Shown: piece after piece, positions 45,646 to 55,855 of the stretch
Layout: the number at the start of each line of letters is the position of its first letter
Numbering within the stretch: position 1 is the stretch's first letter
Origin: Ascaphus truei
Taxonomy: Eukaryota; Chordata; Amphibia; Anura; Ascaphidae
Assembly: GCA_036426205.1 (NCBI GenBank)
Contig: WSYH01002438.1
Coordinates: 1-64,000 of the forward strand
Length of the DNA: 64,000 nucleotides
Reading direction: 5' to 3'
Notes under the pieces: generated by a model
What the model was told of the DNA's origin: nothing
Databases searched by the model: none
The model's input: only the letters and a program-made list of their open reading frames with translations
Position numbers and translations under genes: made by a program

Positions 45646-45957
45646 CAGGGGACTCAACTACAATCTTCAAGCCCCACCAACAGGTCAGGTTTTCAGGATA
45701 TCCCAGCTTCATCGCAGGTGGCTCAATCAGCGGCTATCGAAGACTGAGCCTCTGATTGACCACCTGTGCTGAAACAGGGCCTGATTTATCCACCTGTGCT
45801 GACGCAGGGACTGTTTGACCACCTGTGCTGAAGCAGGGACTGATTGATCCACCTGTGCTGACGCAGGGGCTGATTGAGCCACCTGTGCTGTAGCTGGGAT
45901 ATCCCGAAAACCAGACCTGTTGGCAGGGCTTCAAAAACTGGAGTTGAGCACCCATTG
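45646..45957. mobile_element. hAT-like MITE copy 3 with expanded internal repeat
   Basis: Starts CAGGGGACTCAACTACAATC and ends GGAGTTGAGCACCCATTG. CTTAAC occurs on both sides (within 45638-45645 and 45958-45965), the core of an 8 bp duplication. In place of the usual short centre, the unit GATTGANCCACCTGTGCTGA NGCAGGG is repeated five times (45752-45897, period 29-30). Confidence 0.75.
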
Positions 45958-45985
45958 GCTTAACATGTAACGTCATGCTGAGATT

Positions 45986-46294
45986 AAGGCCTTGGCCATA
46001 GTACCTCAGATGGCGCGAGCGACGTTGCTTGCGCCGAACACAAACACAGGGACGCCAATGCGCATGTCCACAGTGCGCCCCCGTGCATGTGAGCGCTACA
46101 GAAAATAGAGGAGACAAAATTTGTTTGCCAATGAGGGTGAACCACTCACGTAACGTCACGGGCACGCCCTCGTCAAGCCCCCCACCCATCGCTCAACACT
46201 GCAGGACACAGATCTCGGCAGGTACAGACGCGCGTGACATCACGCGTGATCGCCTGCACTGCGTCCGACGCCTAATGCTGCGTGCACAAAGGCC
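45986..46294. mobile_element. Harbinger-like CpG-rich MITE, copy 2
   Basis: Left end TTAAGGCCTTGGCCATAGTAC, right end CACAAAGGCCATTA. The interior has AATGAGGGTGAACCACTCAC, GTAACGTCACGG, and CGCGTGACATCACGCGTGAT. The module order resembles 49039-49348. Confidence 0.6.
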
Positions 46295-46434
46295 ATTAAC
46301 GTAACATTAAGTCATCGTTTCTCCCGCAAAGAGCATTGTGTAAGCGACGGCGGCCATTAGTGATAATAAGATGCTAATGAGATGCAAGAGAGGCATTCAC
46401 GCTGGGATTTAACGTCGCCTTAGTTAAGTCTTTA

Positions 46435-46665
46435 ACCCAGGCTGTGCTGAAAAGCGCTGTAACACGGCAGGCAGACGCTTATACTGTTACAATGTATAAG
46501 GAGCAAAAGGTGACACTGTGAGCGCTCATTTGCATGTCAATACCCACAATCCCGTGCTGCAGTGGAAGCACGGTATGATAAGAGATAATGGGGAAAGACA
46601 GGGTTGCAGACATGTCTGAGACGTGATATGTGCTCACACCGTGGGATTTTCATTGGCTTAGTTAA
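46435..46665 (+). repeat. Interspersed repeat family R, copy 3
   Basis: AACCCAGGCTGTGCTGAAAA, AAAAGGTGACACTGTGAGCG, CTCATTTGCATGTCAATACC, GTGCTGCAGTGGAAGCACGG, AGATAATGGGGAAAGACAGG, TGTCTGAGACGTG. Lies 1.8 kb from copy 2 in the same orientation. Confidence 0.7.
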
Positions 46666-46746
46666 ATAATAACGTAACGTGGCGTTACTCACGTGGGTTT
46701 GACATCACAATTACAATATAGTGCGCCGTGCGCAGCACATAGGGAG

Positions 46747-46998
46747 AAGGAGCGGCTCAGTGAGTAATGACACTGACTGGCACTGAGTGGGAAGCAGGGG
46801 AGCCTGGTTCAATTCCCGGTGTCGGCTCCTTGTGACCTTGGGCAAGTCACCTTATCTCTGTGTGCCTCAGGCACCAAAAACATAGATTGTAAGCTCCACG
46901 GGGCAGGGACCTGTGCCTGCTAAATGTCTCTGTAACGCGCTACGTAAAACTAGCAGCGCTATACAAGAACAAGCTATTATTATTATTATTATTATAGG
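46747..46998 (+). mobile_element. tRNA-derived CORE-SINE, well preserved
   Basis: The head carries A-box-like GAGCGGCTCAGTGAGTAA and B-box GGTTCAATTCC, giving an internal RNA polymerase III promoter. The body CCTTGTGACCTTGGGCAAGT, CACCTTATCTCTGTGTGCCT, CAG matches the MIR/CORE domain. Then come ACATAGATTGTAAGCTCCAC, GGGGCAGGG and a tail ending in ATT repeats (about 46976-46996). Every module of a CORE-SINE is present in order, the best example in the window. Not a functional tRNA gene: no complete acceptor or anticodon arms. Confidence 0.85.
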
Positions 46999-47130
46999 AA
47001 TGTTACAGACACTGGCACAGAGAGATAAAGTGACTCGCTCAAGGAGCTGGCACCTGGATTTCAACGCAGTTCCCCTGCTTCAGACGCAGTGTAATTGTTA
47101 TCCCAGCCAGTGCCTTCCCTCGCTGAGCCG
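46990..47130 (-). mobile_element. CORE-SINE fragment, minus
   Basis: Plus orientation shows GGCACAGAGAGATAAAGTGA and CTCGCTCAAGG, the reverse complement of the CORE body, then CTGGATTTCAACGCAGTTCC in the B-box region. It abuts the ATT tail of the plus-strand SINE, so two related SINEs lie tail to tail. Confidence 0.7.
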
Positions 47131-47519
47131 CTTCCTTTGCTGTTGATATTTGCTAAATTCCACCTGCCTGGAAATATTTGGACTTTTCTCTGAAAGAAAC
47201 TCTCCCTGGCTGGGCAGCGATTGTATCTGCTCTTATCAGGTGGAGAGGAATACCATGCATGGTACACAGCGCAACTCGTACCAGGAGCCAGATCTTGAGG
47301 TTACATTCTTTTCATATGTGGAATAACCTCCCTTCAGAGACATCTTATAGCCATTCTTCATTTGAAGGAACGTTTAAGGTGCTTGAATGGCAGTGCATGG
47401 ATAGATAGTTGTGTGCGGGGTATTATATTAATCTGGAAAAATATATAAGATGATAGAAGTATTGTAGACACGTTTGTTTTACAGTATTATTGTTGTATAT
47501 TATTATTGTTTATTTGTAA
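47131..47519. other. No gene recognised
   Basis: Unassigned; a short ATT-type microsatellite near 47485-47510 precedes repeat X. Confidence 0.4.
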
Positions 47520-47790
47520 TGTGCCCACATACGCCGCAGTGCGGTACAAGGGGGGTACAGAGTGACATCGATGACAAAAACAGAATGACAAACAGATACA
47601 GAAGGTAATGAGATCCTTGCTCCGGAGAGCTTACACTCTACAGGTGATAAGGGGCAATGCTGAAACAAAGGGTAGAGGGGCTGCTCGTGTGGGACGGAGT
47701 ATACAGCAGGGTGGAGTACGTTTCAGCTGCACCGCTGGATCCATTAAGGTTTGGGGGAGTGGGTGTTAGGGGGCAACAGATAGCGTGGAG
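47520..47790 (+). repeat. Interspersed repeat family X, copy at 47.5 kb
   Basis: TGCCCACATACGCCGCAGTG CGGTAC, ACAGAAGGTAATGAGATCCT, GGAGAGCTTACACTCTACAG, GGGGCTGCTCGTGTGGGACG, CCGCTGGATCCATTAAGG. The upstream start is the most complete of the X copies. Confidence 0.65.
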
Positions 47791-47934
47791 TTTGGCCGTT
47801 ATTCCCTATTGTTGTGGAAGATTCCCATTATCACTTATATTTATTCAGCGCTGAAACGACAGATACTGTAGAACAGCAAGTGGTGGGGCAATGTAGAATA
47901 GAAAATATGAACTTGCAATATTGTTTTATTATAT

Positions 47935-48125
47935 AGAGGGCTGCAGTGTACTCAGCACTGTCCATAATCATTTTCAGACACACGTGTCTCTCCCACAGAG
48001 CCTCCAATCTCATTTGTGTGTCTGAGGCACAGGGAGATAAAGTGACTTTCCCCAGATCACACGTGCAGGTTACTGGGGGTGGAGGGATGTTCACCAACGT
48101 TACCACCGAGACATCCCTGCTCCAC
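47935..48125 (-). mobile_element. CORE-SINE fragment, minus
   Basis: Plus strand shows GTGTCTGAGGCACAGGGAGA, TAAAGTGACTTTCCCCAGAT, CACACGTGCAGG, the reverse complement of the CORE body of 46747-46998. The head is degraded. Confidence 0.7.
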
Positions 48126-48531
48126 ATTGCTCCTCCATATCTGATTTATGTTCTCCGAAGTGTTGTCTTACAGCCAATAACAATTCACCCCATTCACATT
48201 TACATTTAACCATCTTTTATAGGAAGCTGAAATGGCATAAAGTGTAAGGTTCTGGCATTTTACTGAAAAAGTAGTAGATGCCTGGAAAAGTCTTCCAGCA
48301 GGAGTGGTGGCAACAAATGATGTCAGAGGTATAGCAATACAAATAGCTGTTTTGTGCCAATGTATCAAGGCATTTTACACGTGGTTGAGCTGCTAATTTG
48401 CACTTGGATCAGCACACTAATTAGAAAGTGCTTACGGGTGCAGGTTGTGAGTAGTTATTAGGCCAGTATTGTTATGGGACACATCAACGTTTGCACCTTT
48501 AACAGACACACTTTTTCTTTTTGATGTAATT
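48126..48531. other. No gene recognised
   Basis: Unassigned DNA. Confidence 0.4.
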
Positions 48532-48620
48532 TCGATTGAGCCACCTGTGCTGAAGTAGGGATATCCTGAAAACCAGACCTGTTGGTGGCCCTTGAGGTCA
48601 GGGGCTGAGTTCCCCTGGTC
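48532..48620. mobile_element. hAT-like MITE copy 4, right half
   Basis: Contains GATTGAGCCACCTGTGCTGA, AGTAGGGATATCCTGAAAAC, CAGACCTGTTGGTGGCCCTTG and a degraded end CTGAGTTCCCCTG. The left half is missing. Confidence 0.7.
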
Positions 48621-48754
48621 TCGCCCATGTGCAGTGCTGCTGTTGGTCTGGGCGGAGTTCTAAATAGAACGGAGTATCACTAAATTCACCTGAAAGAGCG
48701 GACAGCAGAGCCAGCACAAGGTACACAGTGCGCTGAAATGATCATCACATACAG

Positions 48755-48935
48755 ATGTGTGAAGAAGAGAGTACACCCTCTTTGAATTCTATGGTTTTAC
48801 ATATCAGGACATAATAACAAGTTCCTTAGCAGGTCTAAAATTAGGTAAATACAACCTTAGATGAACAACAACACATGACATATTACACGTGTCATGATTT
48901 ATTTAACAAAAATAAAGCCAGTTTATATGTTTTCA
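48755..48935. mobile_element. DNA-transposon remnant (AGTACACCC type)
   Basis: GAGAGTACACCCTCTTTGAA, TTTTACATATCAGGACATAA, AAATTAGGTAAATACAACCT, GATGAACAACAACACATGAC and ATTTAACAAAAATAAAGCCAG form a block that I believe is dispersed in fish and frog genomes. Only one end is visible. Family name not certain. Confidence 0.4.
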
Positions 48936-49035
48936 TATATTTCGGATTCCTGTCTTTTGTAGGCTTCCTTACTACCTCCGAGGGCTCCGTACATTCTGAT
49001 ACCAGCCAGACAGCAGACAGATCAGCTGCTCTGCA
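48936..49035. other. No feature
   Basis: Short unassigned gap before the Harbinger-like element. Confidence 0.4.
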
Positions 49036-49038
49036 TTA

Positions 49039-49348
49039 GGCCTCGGCCAAGGTTGTTGCTGGCGTACGGAGGCGCGCTGAGGCTCAGGGAAAGTTGGCCT
49101 TAGACAGCGTGCCATCCGGGGGCGTGTCGGCGGGCGGGCCAGTGACGTCACGGAGCTGGTTCGCCCTCATTGGGCGAACCGCTCACGTGACCGGCCCTGC
49201 GCTCCGGCAAGAGCTTGATTTTAAAATTTCCGTAAGACCTACACTTCCGCGCGCTTGCGGAAGCGTAGGCGAGCCCCTACTAAAGCCGCACTCATTGCGG
49301 CTGTAGGGGCTCACTGGTAAGTACCAGCGCACCTCCATGCCCGAGGCC
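49039..49348. mobile_element. Harbinger-like CpG-rich MITE, copy 3, perfect TTA target
   Basis: TTA at 49036-49038 and 49349-49351 flank inverted ends GGCCTCGG and CCGAGGCC. Inside are GTGACGTCACGGAGCTGGTT, CGCCCTCATTGGGCGAACCG (hairpin), CTCACGTGACC and a second hairpin GAGCCCCTAC...GTAGGGGCTC. A 3 bp TTA duplication with GGCC ends fits PIF/Harbinger. This is the clearest of the family here. Confidence 0.8.
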
Positions 49349-49351
49349 TTA

Positions 49352-50508
49352 TACCGAAGGCCATTGAAGTCATGGACACTACCTATAATGTCAACAAACA
49401 ATTTCTGTTACCAGCAGTTACTCTGGTCAATCGGCCACTCTGCCTTCCACATTGGCCTCATATCGTTAAACTAGACGAGAGAGGCAACATGGAGGGCGAC
49501 GTCGCCCTTCAAGGCAACAGTAAAGTCACAGTGTTTACTAACAAATGTTTTAACATTTTAATAACGTTTCATAGTTATAAAGTTTTTTTAATTATAAGTT
49601 ATATTTTTGCGGTACTTTTTGTAAGTGGTTTATTCACACAGTATTTACACGTTCTACAAAATAAACATGAGTTATATCTACGGACATGAAACATTCTAGG
49701 CCATTGCTGTTGTTTACCGACAAAACACTATGCATATATTTTCTTCTCTCTACCCAAGGAACAAGTGATACACATATGCAGAATGAGAACACAAACATAG
49801 TTCATAGTCAATACAATTCCTGGCCAGAAAATAACAGTCCCTTTACAAAACGTCACGTCTACTTTCATACTGTACATGTCATACTTAGCGTGGGGAAGAA
49901 TGAATCGGGAGGCTGAAAGAGTTCTAGAAGGCAAGTCACAGTCACAAATAACACACAACATCAAAACCTAAATGTACAATATTCATTGTCTGACACAACA
50001 ATAGTTGCATTCCTCTCTGTCTTCACTCCCTCTTCCCTCTCTCTATCTTCACCCTCTTCCTTCTCTATCTTTCTCTCTTCACCCCTCCCTCTCTCAGCTT
50101 TCCTTTGACAGTTTTTCTTAACATTTGATTTGTTGAGGCTACATATGTCTGTATGGTATATAGGCCATAGCTCATGGATGTTAGTGGTCTTGGTGGCCTC
50201 TGAGTGATCTGCCCTAAATAGAAGCTCAATGTGTGTCTGATTTGTTCTTCCAATGAGCACTAACATTATAACGACCCATTTCACTATCTAAAAAGCATAA
50301 GCCATGTAACAATCAAATGCATTTTCATTTGTTATCTCATGTAGAGCTAACCACATTTACTGTCACTTGTCTGCCAAGATTAACTGACCTTGTCCTACTT
50401 TTGATTGACCAGGTGCCTCATCGGAAGCTTCAAGGCATGAGTTCCCCCTTCTTGGCCTCACCAAACATGTCTTGATGCTCCATAGGGGATCTGAAAGTAG
50501 GGAGGAAG
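49352..50508. other. No gene recognised
   Basis: A plus frame at 49372-49689 predicts a hydrophobic segment (YKVFLIISYIFAVLFVSGL) but no family. A pyrimidine-rich stretch lies at about 50015-50105. Nothing else supported. Confidence 0.4.
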
Positions 50509-51036
50509 ATGAGCAGAGGAAGGAGGCTCCTCAGCTGGCTGAACACCCAACCAGCCTGCGTCCCTGCACAACACGTTCAAGAGGTCCGTGATCCAACAGA
50601 AGAGGCAGACAAAAGTGTTTGGGAACATCAAACTCTGTGTCCCCGGGAACGCATACAAATTAAAAAAGATGTGGCAGAGGCAGTGCCGTCTTAACGCATG
50701 GGCACGCTGGGCAGTTGCCCTGGGGGCCCCACGAGCATAGGGGCCCGACGCTAATCTATGCACAGACCACAATTTAGCACTAATTTTCTGATCACCCGCC
50801 TCAACATTCAAATCTCCCGCTAACTCGGTAGAAGGAGAAAAATGACGACGTGTAGCGGAGAGATGGCAGGGCCCAGTGCACTGCTTTGCACGGGGGCCTA
50901 TAATGCTGTTAAGACGGCCCTGGGCAGAGGATATAAAAAAAACTAACAAAACCACTGACAGACGACAATGCTATGCTGCAAAATACGGCGTGAGTCAAAA
51001 TAGCATCAGAGAACATCGCCGGGTTACTACAAAGTG
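50509..51036 (+). pseudogene. Short reading frame interrupted by a hAT insertion
   Basis: From the ATG at 50509 a frame of 57 codons runs to the insertion at 50681. If the element and one copy of its duplication are disregarded, the same frame continues from 50931 for about 35 more codons to a TGA near 51036. The product would be hydrophilic (segments ERIQIKKDVAE and YAAKYGVSQNSIREHRR) and resembles nothing I can name. It could be a fragment of an older transposon protein or chance. Confidence 0.25.
50681..50922. mobile_element. Non-autonomous hAT element, 242 bp, perfect 8 bp duplication
   Basis: GGCAGAGG occurs at 50673-50680 and 50923-50930, flanking ends CAGTGCCGTCTTAACG and GTTAAGACGGCCCTG. 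An 8 bp duplication and CAG.G ends are diagnostic of hAT elements. The interior has GGGGGCCCC and CGGGGGCC strings but no transposase frame. The perfect duplication suggests it is younger than the neighbouring MITEs. Confidence 0.9.
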
Positions 51037-51095
51037 AGCAGGGACAGGACAAGCTGAGAGCGGAGCAAGTGTAAATGGAATTCAAGTATGTATGT

Positions 51096-51800
51096 ATGTA
51101 TATATATCTTTATTTATATAGCACCAAAAGTGTACTCAGCGCTTCACAAAGAATACAGTGCAGGGAATTATATTAATATAGCAAAATCAGACAATAGGAA
51201 AGGAAATCCCTGCCCCAAAAAGCTTACAATCTAAGTGGTATGATGGGAGAGTTACAGAGACAGCATGTGAGGGAATAAGAGCTGTGTATGGCAGTGCTTG
51301 GACACAGTGGGTGGTAGGAGTGACGATAGCCATGAGTGCAGGCTGTTGGAATGCTTGATTTGTGGGGCGAGTTTTAAGGTTAGTCAGTATTAAATTAGAT
51401 AGGTTAACACCATTAGCAGGGGAAGAGGTGGCAGGGAGGCGTGGGTGAGAGCAGGTGTGTGTATATGGCTGGGTCCAGGATTAGGAGAGATATCCCCAGC
51501 AGCAGGAAGGAGTAGTTAATGGGTGTGAATAGAGGATTTGTGGGTGTGCTTTTTATTGAGCGGTAAAGAAGTTGGGAGAGAGGTTTATAAATAACGGTGC
51601 AGTGTACGGGCACACGCATGGGTGGAGGGGAGGAGAGATGAAGAAATGTGGATAGAAGGGGAGGGGGAAGTTGCAGAGAACAGAAACGTTTACAAAGGAG
51701 TGAGGAAACAGTAAACAGAAATAGCAATAGGGAGGGCCTAGTGAGATGCAGGGAGAGACTTCCCAGGTATTGGAGGATAGGAAGGATACATATTATCAGA
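51096..51800 (-). mobile_element. SINE-like repeat F with extension, minus copy at 51 kb
   Basis: Begins after ATGT repeats (51086-51105) with CTTTATTTATATAGCACC, TACTCAGCGCTTCACAAAGA, CCCCAAAAAGCTTACAATCT. It continues into G-rich DNA to about 51800 with GGGCGAGTTTTAAGGTTAGT, which resembles the extension of the 41706 copy. The GTTGTTGTAGTTGTTGTTG run at 51827 follows it. Confidence 0.55.
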
Positions 51801-52195
51801 GCATTTAGTTCTCACAGCTTCAGGGTTGTTGTTGTAGTTGTTGTTGTTTGTTGAAGTGCAGAGTCCAGATCTTCTTGTATTGTTCACCTCCAATTCTAAC
51901 TCTAATGTTACGTGATTCAGAATCCATGTTGTTTCCCCAGACTGAGGAATATAAGAAAAACAAATATAAGCAAAACAATTGACTTGAAGCAAGTTAGAAC
52001 AAGTGAATTGTTTATAATACATTTTGGGTACTAAAAGTTGTGTCCACATTTTTCTAAGGATTGTTTCATTGTATTATTGTTTCATGTTAACAAGCTATGC
52101 ATAGGTTAAATTAGTAGCTAGGAATTACTATGTAAATCCTGTTTGAGAGTAGATACATCTGAACAGAAATACATAGCCCAAGTTCTTTTCCATTT
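51801..52195. other. Unassigned DNA with (GTT)n
   Basis: A GTTGTTGTTGTAGTTGTTGT run at about 51825-51850; otherwise AT-rich without features. Confidence 0.5.
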
Positions 52196-52429
52196 TTAAC
52201 CAGTCGTTGCCCGAATTTGCCTGAAGCTTATTGCAACTGCCTCTAGGAAGAATAAATATTTGGAACTGCAAGAAACCTGTCGGACAAATTTATTGGGACA
52301 AAGAATCTTGAATTTCACACACTTGAAACATTTATTTTCACCAAGCAGGGAAGCGGCAAACACCAATGAATCCTTGATATTAACTGTGTCTGTCCGAAAA
52401 AGGCAAAGTATTTTTGCCAAGTACCGCAG

Positions 52430-52560
52430 GCACCTGCTGCTGTCCCTTCGACGCCTCTGGTCCTGTCGATGTCTGCTGTTCCACCGACCCCTCCTGTCCC
52501 CTCGACGCCTCTGGTACTATCGACGCCTGCTATTCCACCAGCTGTAGCAGCAAAACCAAA
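52430..52560 (+). repeat. Two 54 bp direct repeats in a Pro/Ser-rich frame
   Basis: TGTCCCTTCGACGCCTCTGG at 52441 and TGTCCCCTCGACGCCTCTGG at 52495 start two 54-base units (18 codons), so the repeat keeps frame. In the plus frame 52469-52699 the product reads VPPTPPVPSTPLVLSTPAIP, a proline-rich segment. The frame is only 76 codons from its ATG but stays open upstream of it. A minisatellite or a small exon remnant are both possible. Confidence 0.45.
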
Positions 52561-53239
52561 CTGGCCCTCCAACGAGATCCAGAAGGAGGTCGGAAAAAAT
52601 GGCCTTGACATTTGTGGTCACGTAATAATACACTATAAATGCTTGATGCAAAATGTTGAGTTGGTATCATTTTTTTACTGTATACAGTATTCTTATTAGG
52701 TTCATGGATCATGGGCATAAATAGATAAATAATTACAATTAACGCAGCAGAACAAATCAATCACAAAAGTCATCCAAAAATATGTGGGTAACATGCACAC
52801 AAGACAAACATCCCCATGACATATTTACGATGACTTTGTCTACGTTATCCCGATTGGATAGCATTGCAAATAAGCGACACATTTTGCATTAAAATAATAA
52901 AAGTTAACTATGAAAAAGTTTTCCCCTTATTCATGCAGAGCAGAACAGGCACCATTTGTATTATGTTGCAAGATTGTGGAGTGAAAAATCTTCTAACATA
53001 ATATGCGTCCTGCAGTATAGCAAACGTCACTATACATGTACACAGCCACTGTTACCAATAAGATACTACTTTGGTTGGGGGTTAATGACTTATCTACTGT
53101 ATGCTATCGTATGCACATTCCGTAGAGAGTTTATATTCCCGAACAGACGTTATGTAAATAAAAGTTGGGTAATTTGTGTAGCTTTTGCAGCAAGTTTAAC
53201 ACGGAGACATGCATTTCCCAAGGTGCAGCAGGACTGGTA
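52561..53239. other. No gene recognised
   Basis: AT-rich unassigned DNA. Frame 52956-53240 has no domain. Confidence 0.4.
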
Positions 53240-53640
53240 AAGCAATAAGCACCTTACCCCTCGCCAAGGCGGCCTAGAACATTTGGTCGCGACCAAATCT
53301 CCGCTGGTGCTTAGCCTCGCTGCCGGGACATCTCCACTGGCTGCTTTGCTGCCAAGGTAATACCCTAATCTTAACCCCTAATACAAAAGTTACCCCCTAC
53401 CCTAAAAATCTTAACCCTTTATGTAGGGGTTTTCCCGGGGCAGATTTTGCACATGCGTGAAACGGCGTGCGCACGAGTGGCTGGCCAGTGCCGGCAAGCA
53501 CCGATCGCTCGTGGGCGGGCGGCCGGCCCCAAAAAACGGGTCATTTGAGATAGAAGTCAGGACCCGGGACAAAGTGTAAAAAACCGGGATGTCTGGTCAC
53601 CTCTGAAACCCCTTAAATTAGCATACCTTAATGGAGAAGC
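53240..53640. repeat. Composite GC-rich repeat with telomere-like core
   Basis: CACCTTACCCCTCGCCAAGG, GGTCGCGACCAAATCTCCGC (with the palindrome GGTCGCGACC), then CCCTAATCTTAACCCCTAAT and CTACCCTAAAAATCTTAACC. It ends in GACCCGGGACAAAGTGTAAA and GGGATGTCTGGTCACC, the latter a motif I associate with dispersed repeats. GGCGGAG/GGTCGCGGCGAGGTGGCC recurs at 53690-53720, suggesting related flanks. Confidence 0.5.
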
Positions 53641-53755
53641 ATCCCGCGGCGGAGCGTCTGCGATGAAGGGTCCCTCAGCCGCCAAACGCTGGCGGAGACT
53701 TGGTCGCGGCGAGGTGGCCATGACCAAATGTCCGATTCCGCGCCTAGGTGCACTA

Positions 53756-54070
53756 CAAGGGCTCGGATATAGTGGGTGCAGGACGGGGCGCATGGCGTCA
53801 CTCACGCCTGTCGGGCCAAGTGATCTGTGGCCCGTGATCCACAGCGACGTGGAGGCGTGGCATGCCTGTGAATTCACGTGAGCGGTCCGCCCCCATTGGC
53901 TGAACGGCGCACGTGACCTGGCCGTCGCACGACAACATAAAAAAAATTGACGGCTGAAATGCGTGCGCGCCGTCTCGCTTCATCACGCGCACGGTCACTC
54001 ACTCTGTGGTTCCCTCATCGAGGTTCGGCCTGTTGCACGCGTGGTCGCACACAGTATGGATGCGGCCTAA
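53756..54070. mobile_element. Harbinger-like CpG-rich MITE, copy 4
   Basis: Left end AAGGGCTCGGATATAGTGGG, right end AGTATGGATGCGGCC|TAA. The interior repeats the family module: CACGTGAGCGGTCCGCCCCC, ATTGGCTGAACGGCGCACGT, GACCTGGCC. The left boundary is approximate. Confidence 0.6.
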
Positions 54071-54664
54071 GTAGATTTGTGCCGTACATGCTATTTATTT
54101 TCATTGCTTTTACAGTAACGGTCAAATGACCAAAGAATTGTGGGAGAATTATTTAAAGATGAAATCTCTCATAATTGATTCAAAATATATACAGTAGTTA
54201 TATATGTATTTTTTTTTTAATTGGTCCAGAGTTAAGATGCGGGATTCATTTGCTTACATTTATCAAACACATTTTTTAAAAAGTGTGAATTCTGCGACCA
54301 TGAAGAAGTTGCAAAATTCACAGAAAAAAAATGGCAAGCAGAAAAGCATATCTGAAAAGAACTACAAAGAAAATACAAAATAAATCATTTGTATCGTACG
54401 GGTGTTATCTCGTCAGGCTGCAGAACGTTTAATGCGAGGAAGGAGTCTCTGCTGTTTAGTCACTATATCAGCAACAACAACTCAAGCCCAACTGCAAACT
54501 GCGGGCTGTTGTTGTGACAAACAGCATTTCGCCTCTAATAAATGCAGTCAATGGGCTAGATAAAGCAGATTAAACTAGGACATTAAATCAACAAGAAAAG
54601 CCATCTGTCTGCACTGCTAAGCTTTTAAAATGAATGGTGCCTCTACTTTGTAAGTATATACAGT
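54071..54664. other. No gene recognised
   Basis: AT-rich unassigned DNA. Confidence 0.4.
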
Positions 54665-54710
54665 ATACACACGCGCACACACGCACACGCGCACACACGC
54701 ACACACAATA
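54665..54710. repeat. (CA)n/(CACG)n microsatellite
   Basis: ACACACGCGCACACACGCAC-type repeat, alternating CA and CG, prone to Z-DNA. Confidence 0.85.
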
Positions 54711-54859
54711 TGTGTGTATTGTCCAGGATTTGGTTCACATATTTTTTATCTAACTTAGTTAAGGGTGTGAAATGTAGATATTTTTCCATAATGTACAGAT
54801 TATTTCATCATTTTTTATGCTGTTTTTTTTTTAAAGAAATTGAATAAAAACATTATCTA

Positions 54860-54985
54860 GGTCATGTGACCCGGCACGTTGGTCATGTGACCCGGCACGT
54901 TGGTCATGTGACCCTGCACGTTGGTCATGTGACCCTGCACGTTGGTCATGTGACCCTGCACGTTGGTCATGTGACCCTGCAAATG
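54860..54985. repeat. Minisatellite, six 21 bp units with GGTCATGTGACC
   Basis: Six units in perfect register (54860, 54881, 54902, 54923, 54944, 54965). Units 1-2 read GGTCATGTGACCCGGCACGTT in 21 bases; units 3-5 have CTGCACGTT, and unit 6 ends CTGCAAATG. Because 21 is divisible by 3, both strands stay open (GHVTRHV and its reverse), explaining the frames at 54857-55084. Each unit holds the inverted half-sites GGTCA-TG-TGACC. Confidence 0.95.
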
Positions 54986-55855
54986 TTTCGTGAAAAACTG
55001 GGAAATTTCGCCACGCTTGCGAACTGTTGTGAACAGTTTACACATATGGAAGATGCACATATATGTATATGAGCGCACACACACGGAATTATCAAGTGTG
55101 ATATATGTTGCAAGAACTCACTAGATTTCACCAGGGTCTACAAACCCAACGGTGCGCTGTAGAAATTAGCAAGGGTGAATAAAAATAAAATCACCATCAT
55201 TATAAATATATTTATTAATATTATATATAAGTGCATATCAACTAATCAGTGGTCCCAAATAAAGTCCAAACAGTGTCTTTCTAAAATAACAGTGTCCAAA
55301 TAGAATCAACGTCACCAATGTAGTGTATTCATATATCCAACTGCACAGGTGTCTTGTGGTATCAGAAATTTGTGTGCCTTGCGATGAAAACAATTCTTGG
55401 GAAAGATTTCCTCTTTCCAGATTACCGGCGTCCTGCAGCCTATTAGGGGGGTTCTTCTATCCTACATCTAAGAGTATATCATGAAGATAACAAAAAGCAC
55501 ACACAAACAAAACCCTGCCAATAGTTACATACAGCTTAATATGATCAGCTTTCAAACAAGAAGCATTTCACTTACAGAGACATTGCTCATCTCACAGGCA
55601 TGCGAAGGGCTCCCCATATACTCGGTCCAGCACCTGCCCTTGTCCCAAATGACTAGGGCTCCGATCGTCTCGGGAGGTTGACATCACCGTGAAGAAGCAG
55701 GGGAGCCTAGGGAGAGTGTCTGTTGGAATGAAGGTCACATGGAAGGTGACGTCCTCCACCTGTCACCTATACAGTGGCGACCAGGCTAGATGTTGGGCCG
55801 AATGTATGGAAAACTCTTCATACTCCTCCGAGATCAGCATTGCTTAACATTGTCT
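54986..55855. other. No gene recognised
   Basis: Unassigned. 55090-55450 has ATATATTTATTAATATTATA and leader-like sequence that could be a retroelement end. Nothing firm. Confidence 0.4.

Noticed and set aside
46747..46830. Possible tRNA gene
   Set aside because: A and B boxes are present, but the acceptor and anticodon arms are not complete and a CORE body follows. It is a SINE head.
53365..53425. Interstitial telomere repeat
   Set aside because: CCCTAATCTTAACCCCTAA-type strings are irregular and too few to be TTAGGG arrays; they sit inside a composite repeat.
54857..55084. Repetitive peptide frames (GHVTRHV units) on both strands
   Set aside because: They follow from a 21 bp minisatellite whose unit is divisible by three.
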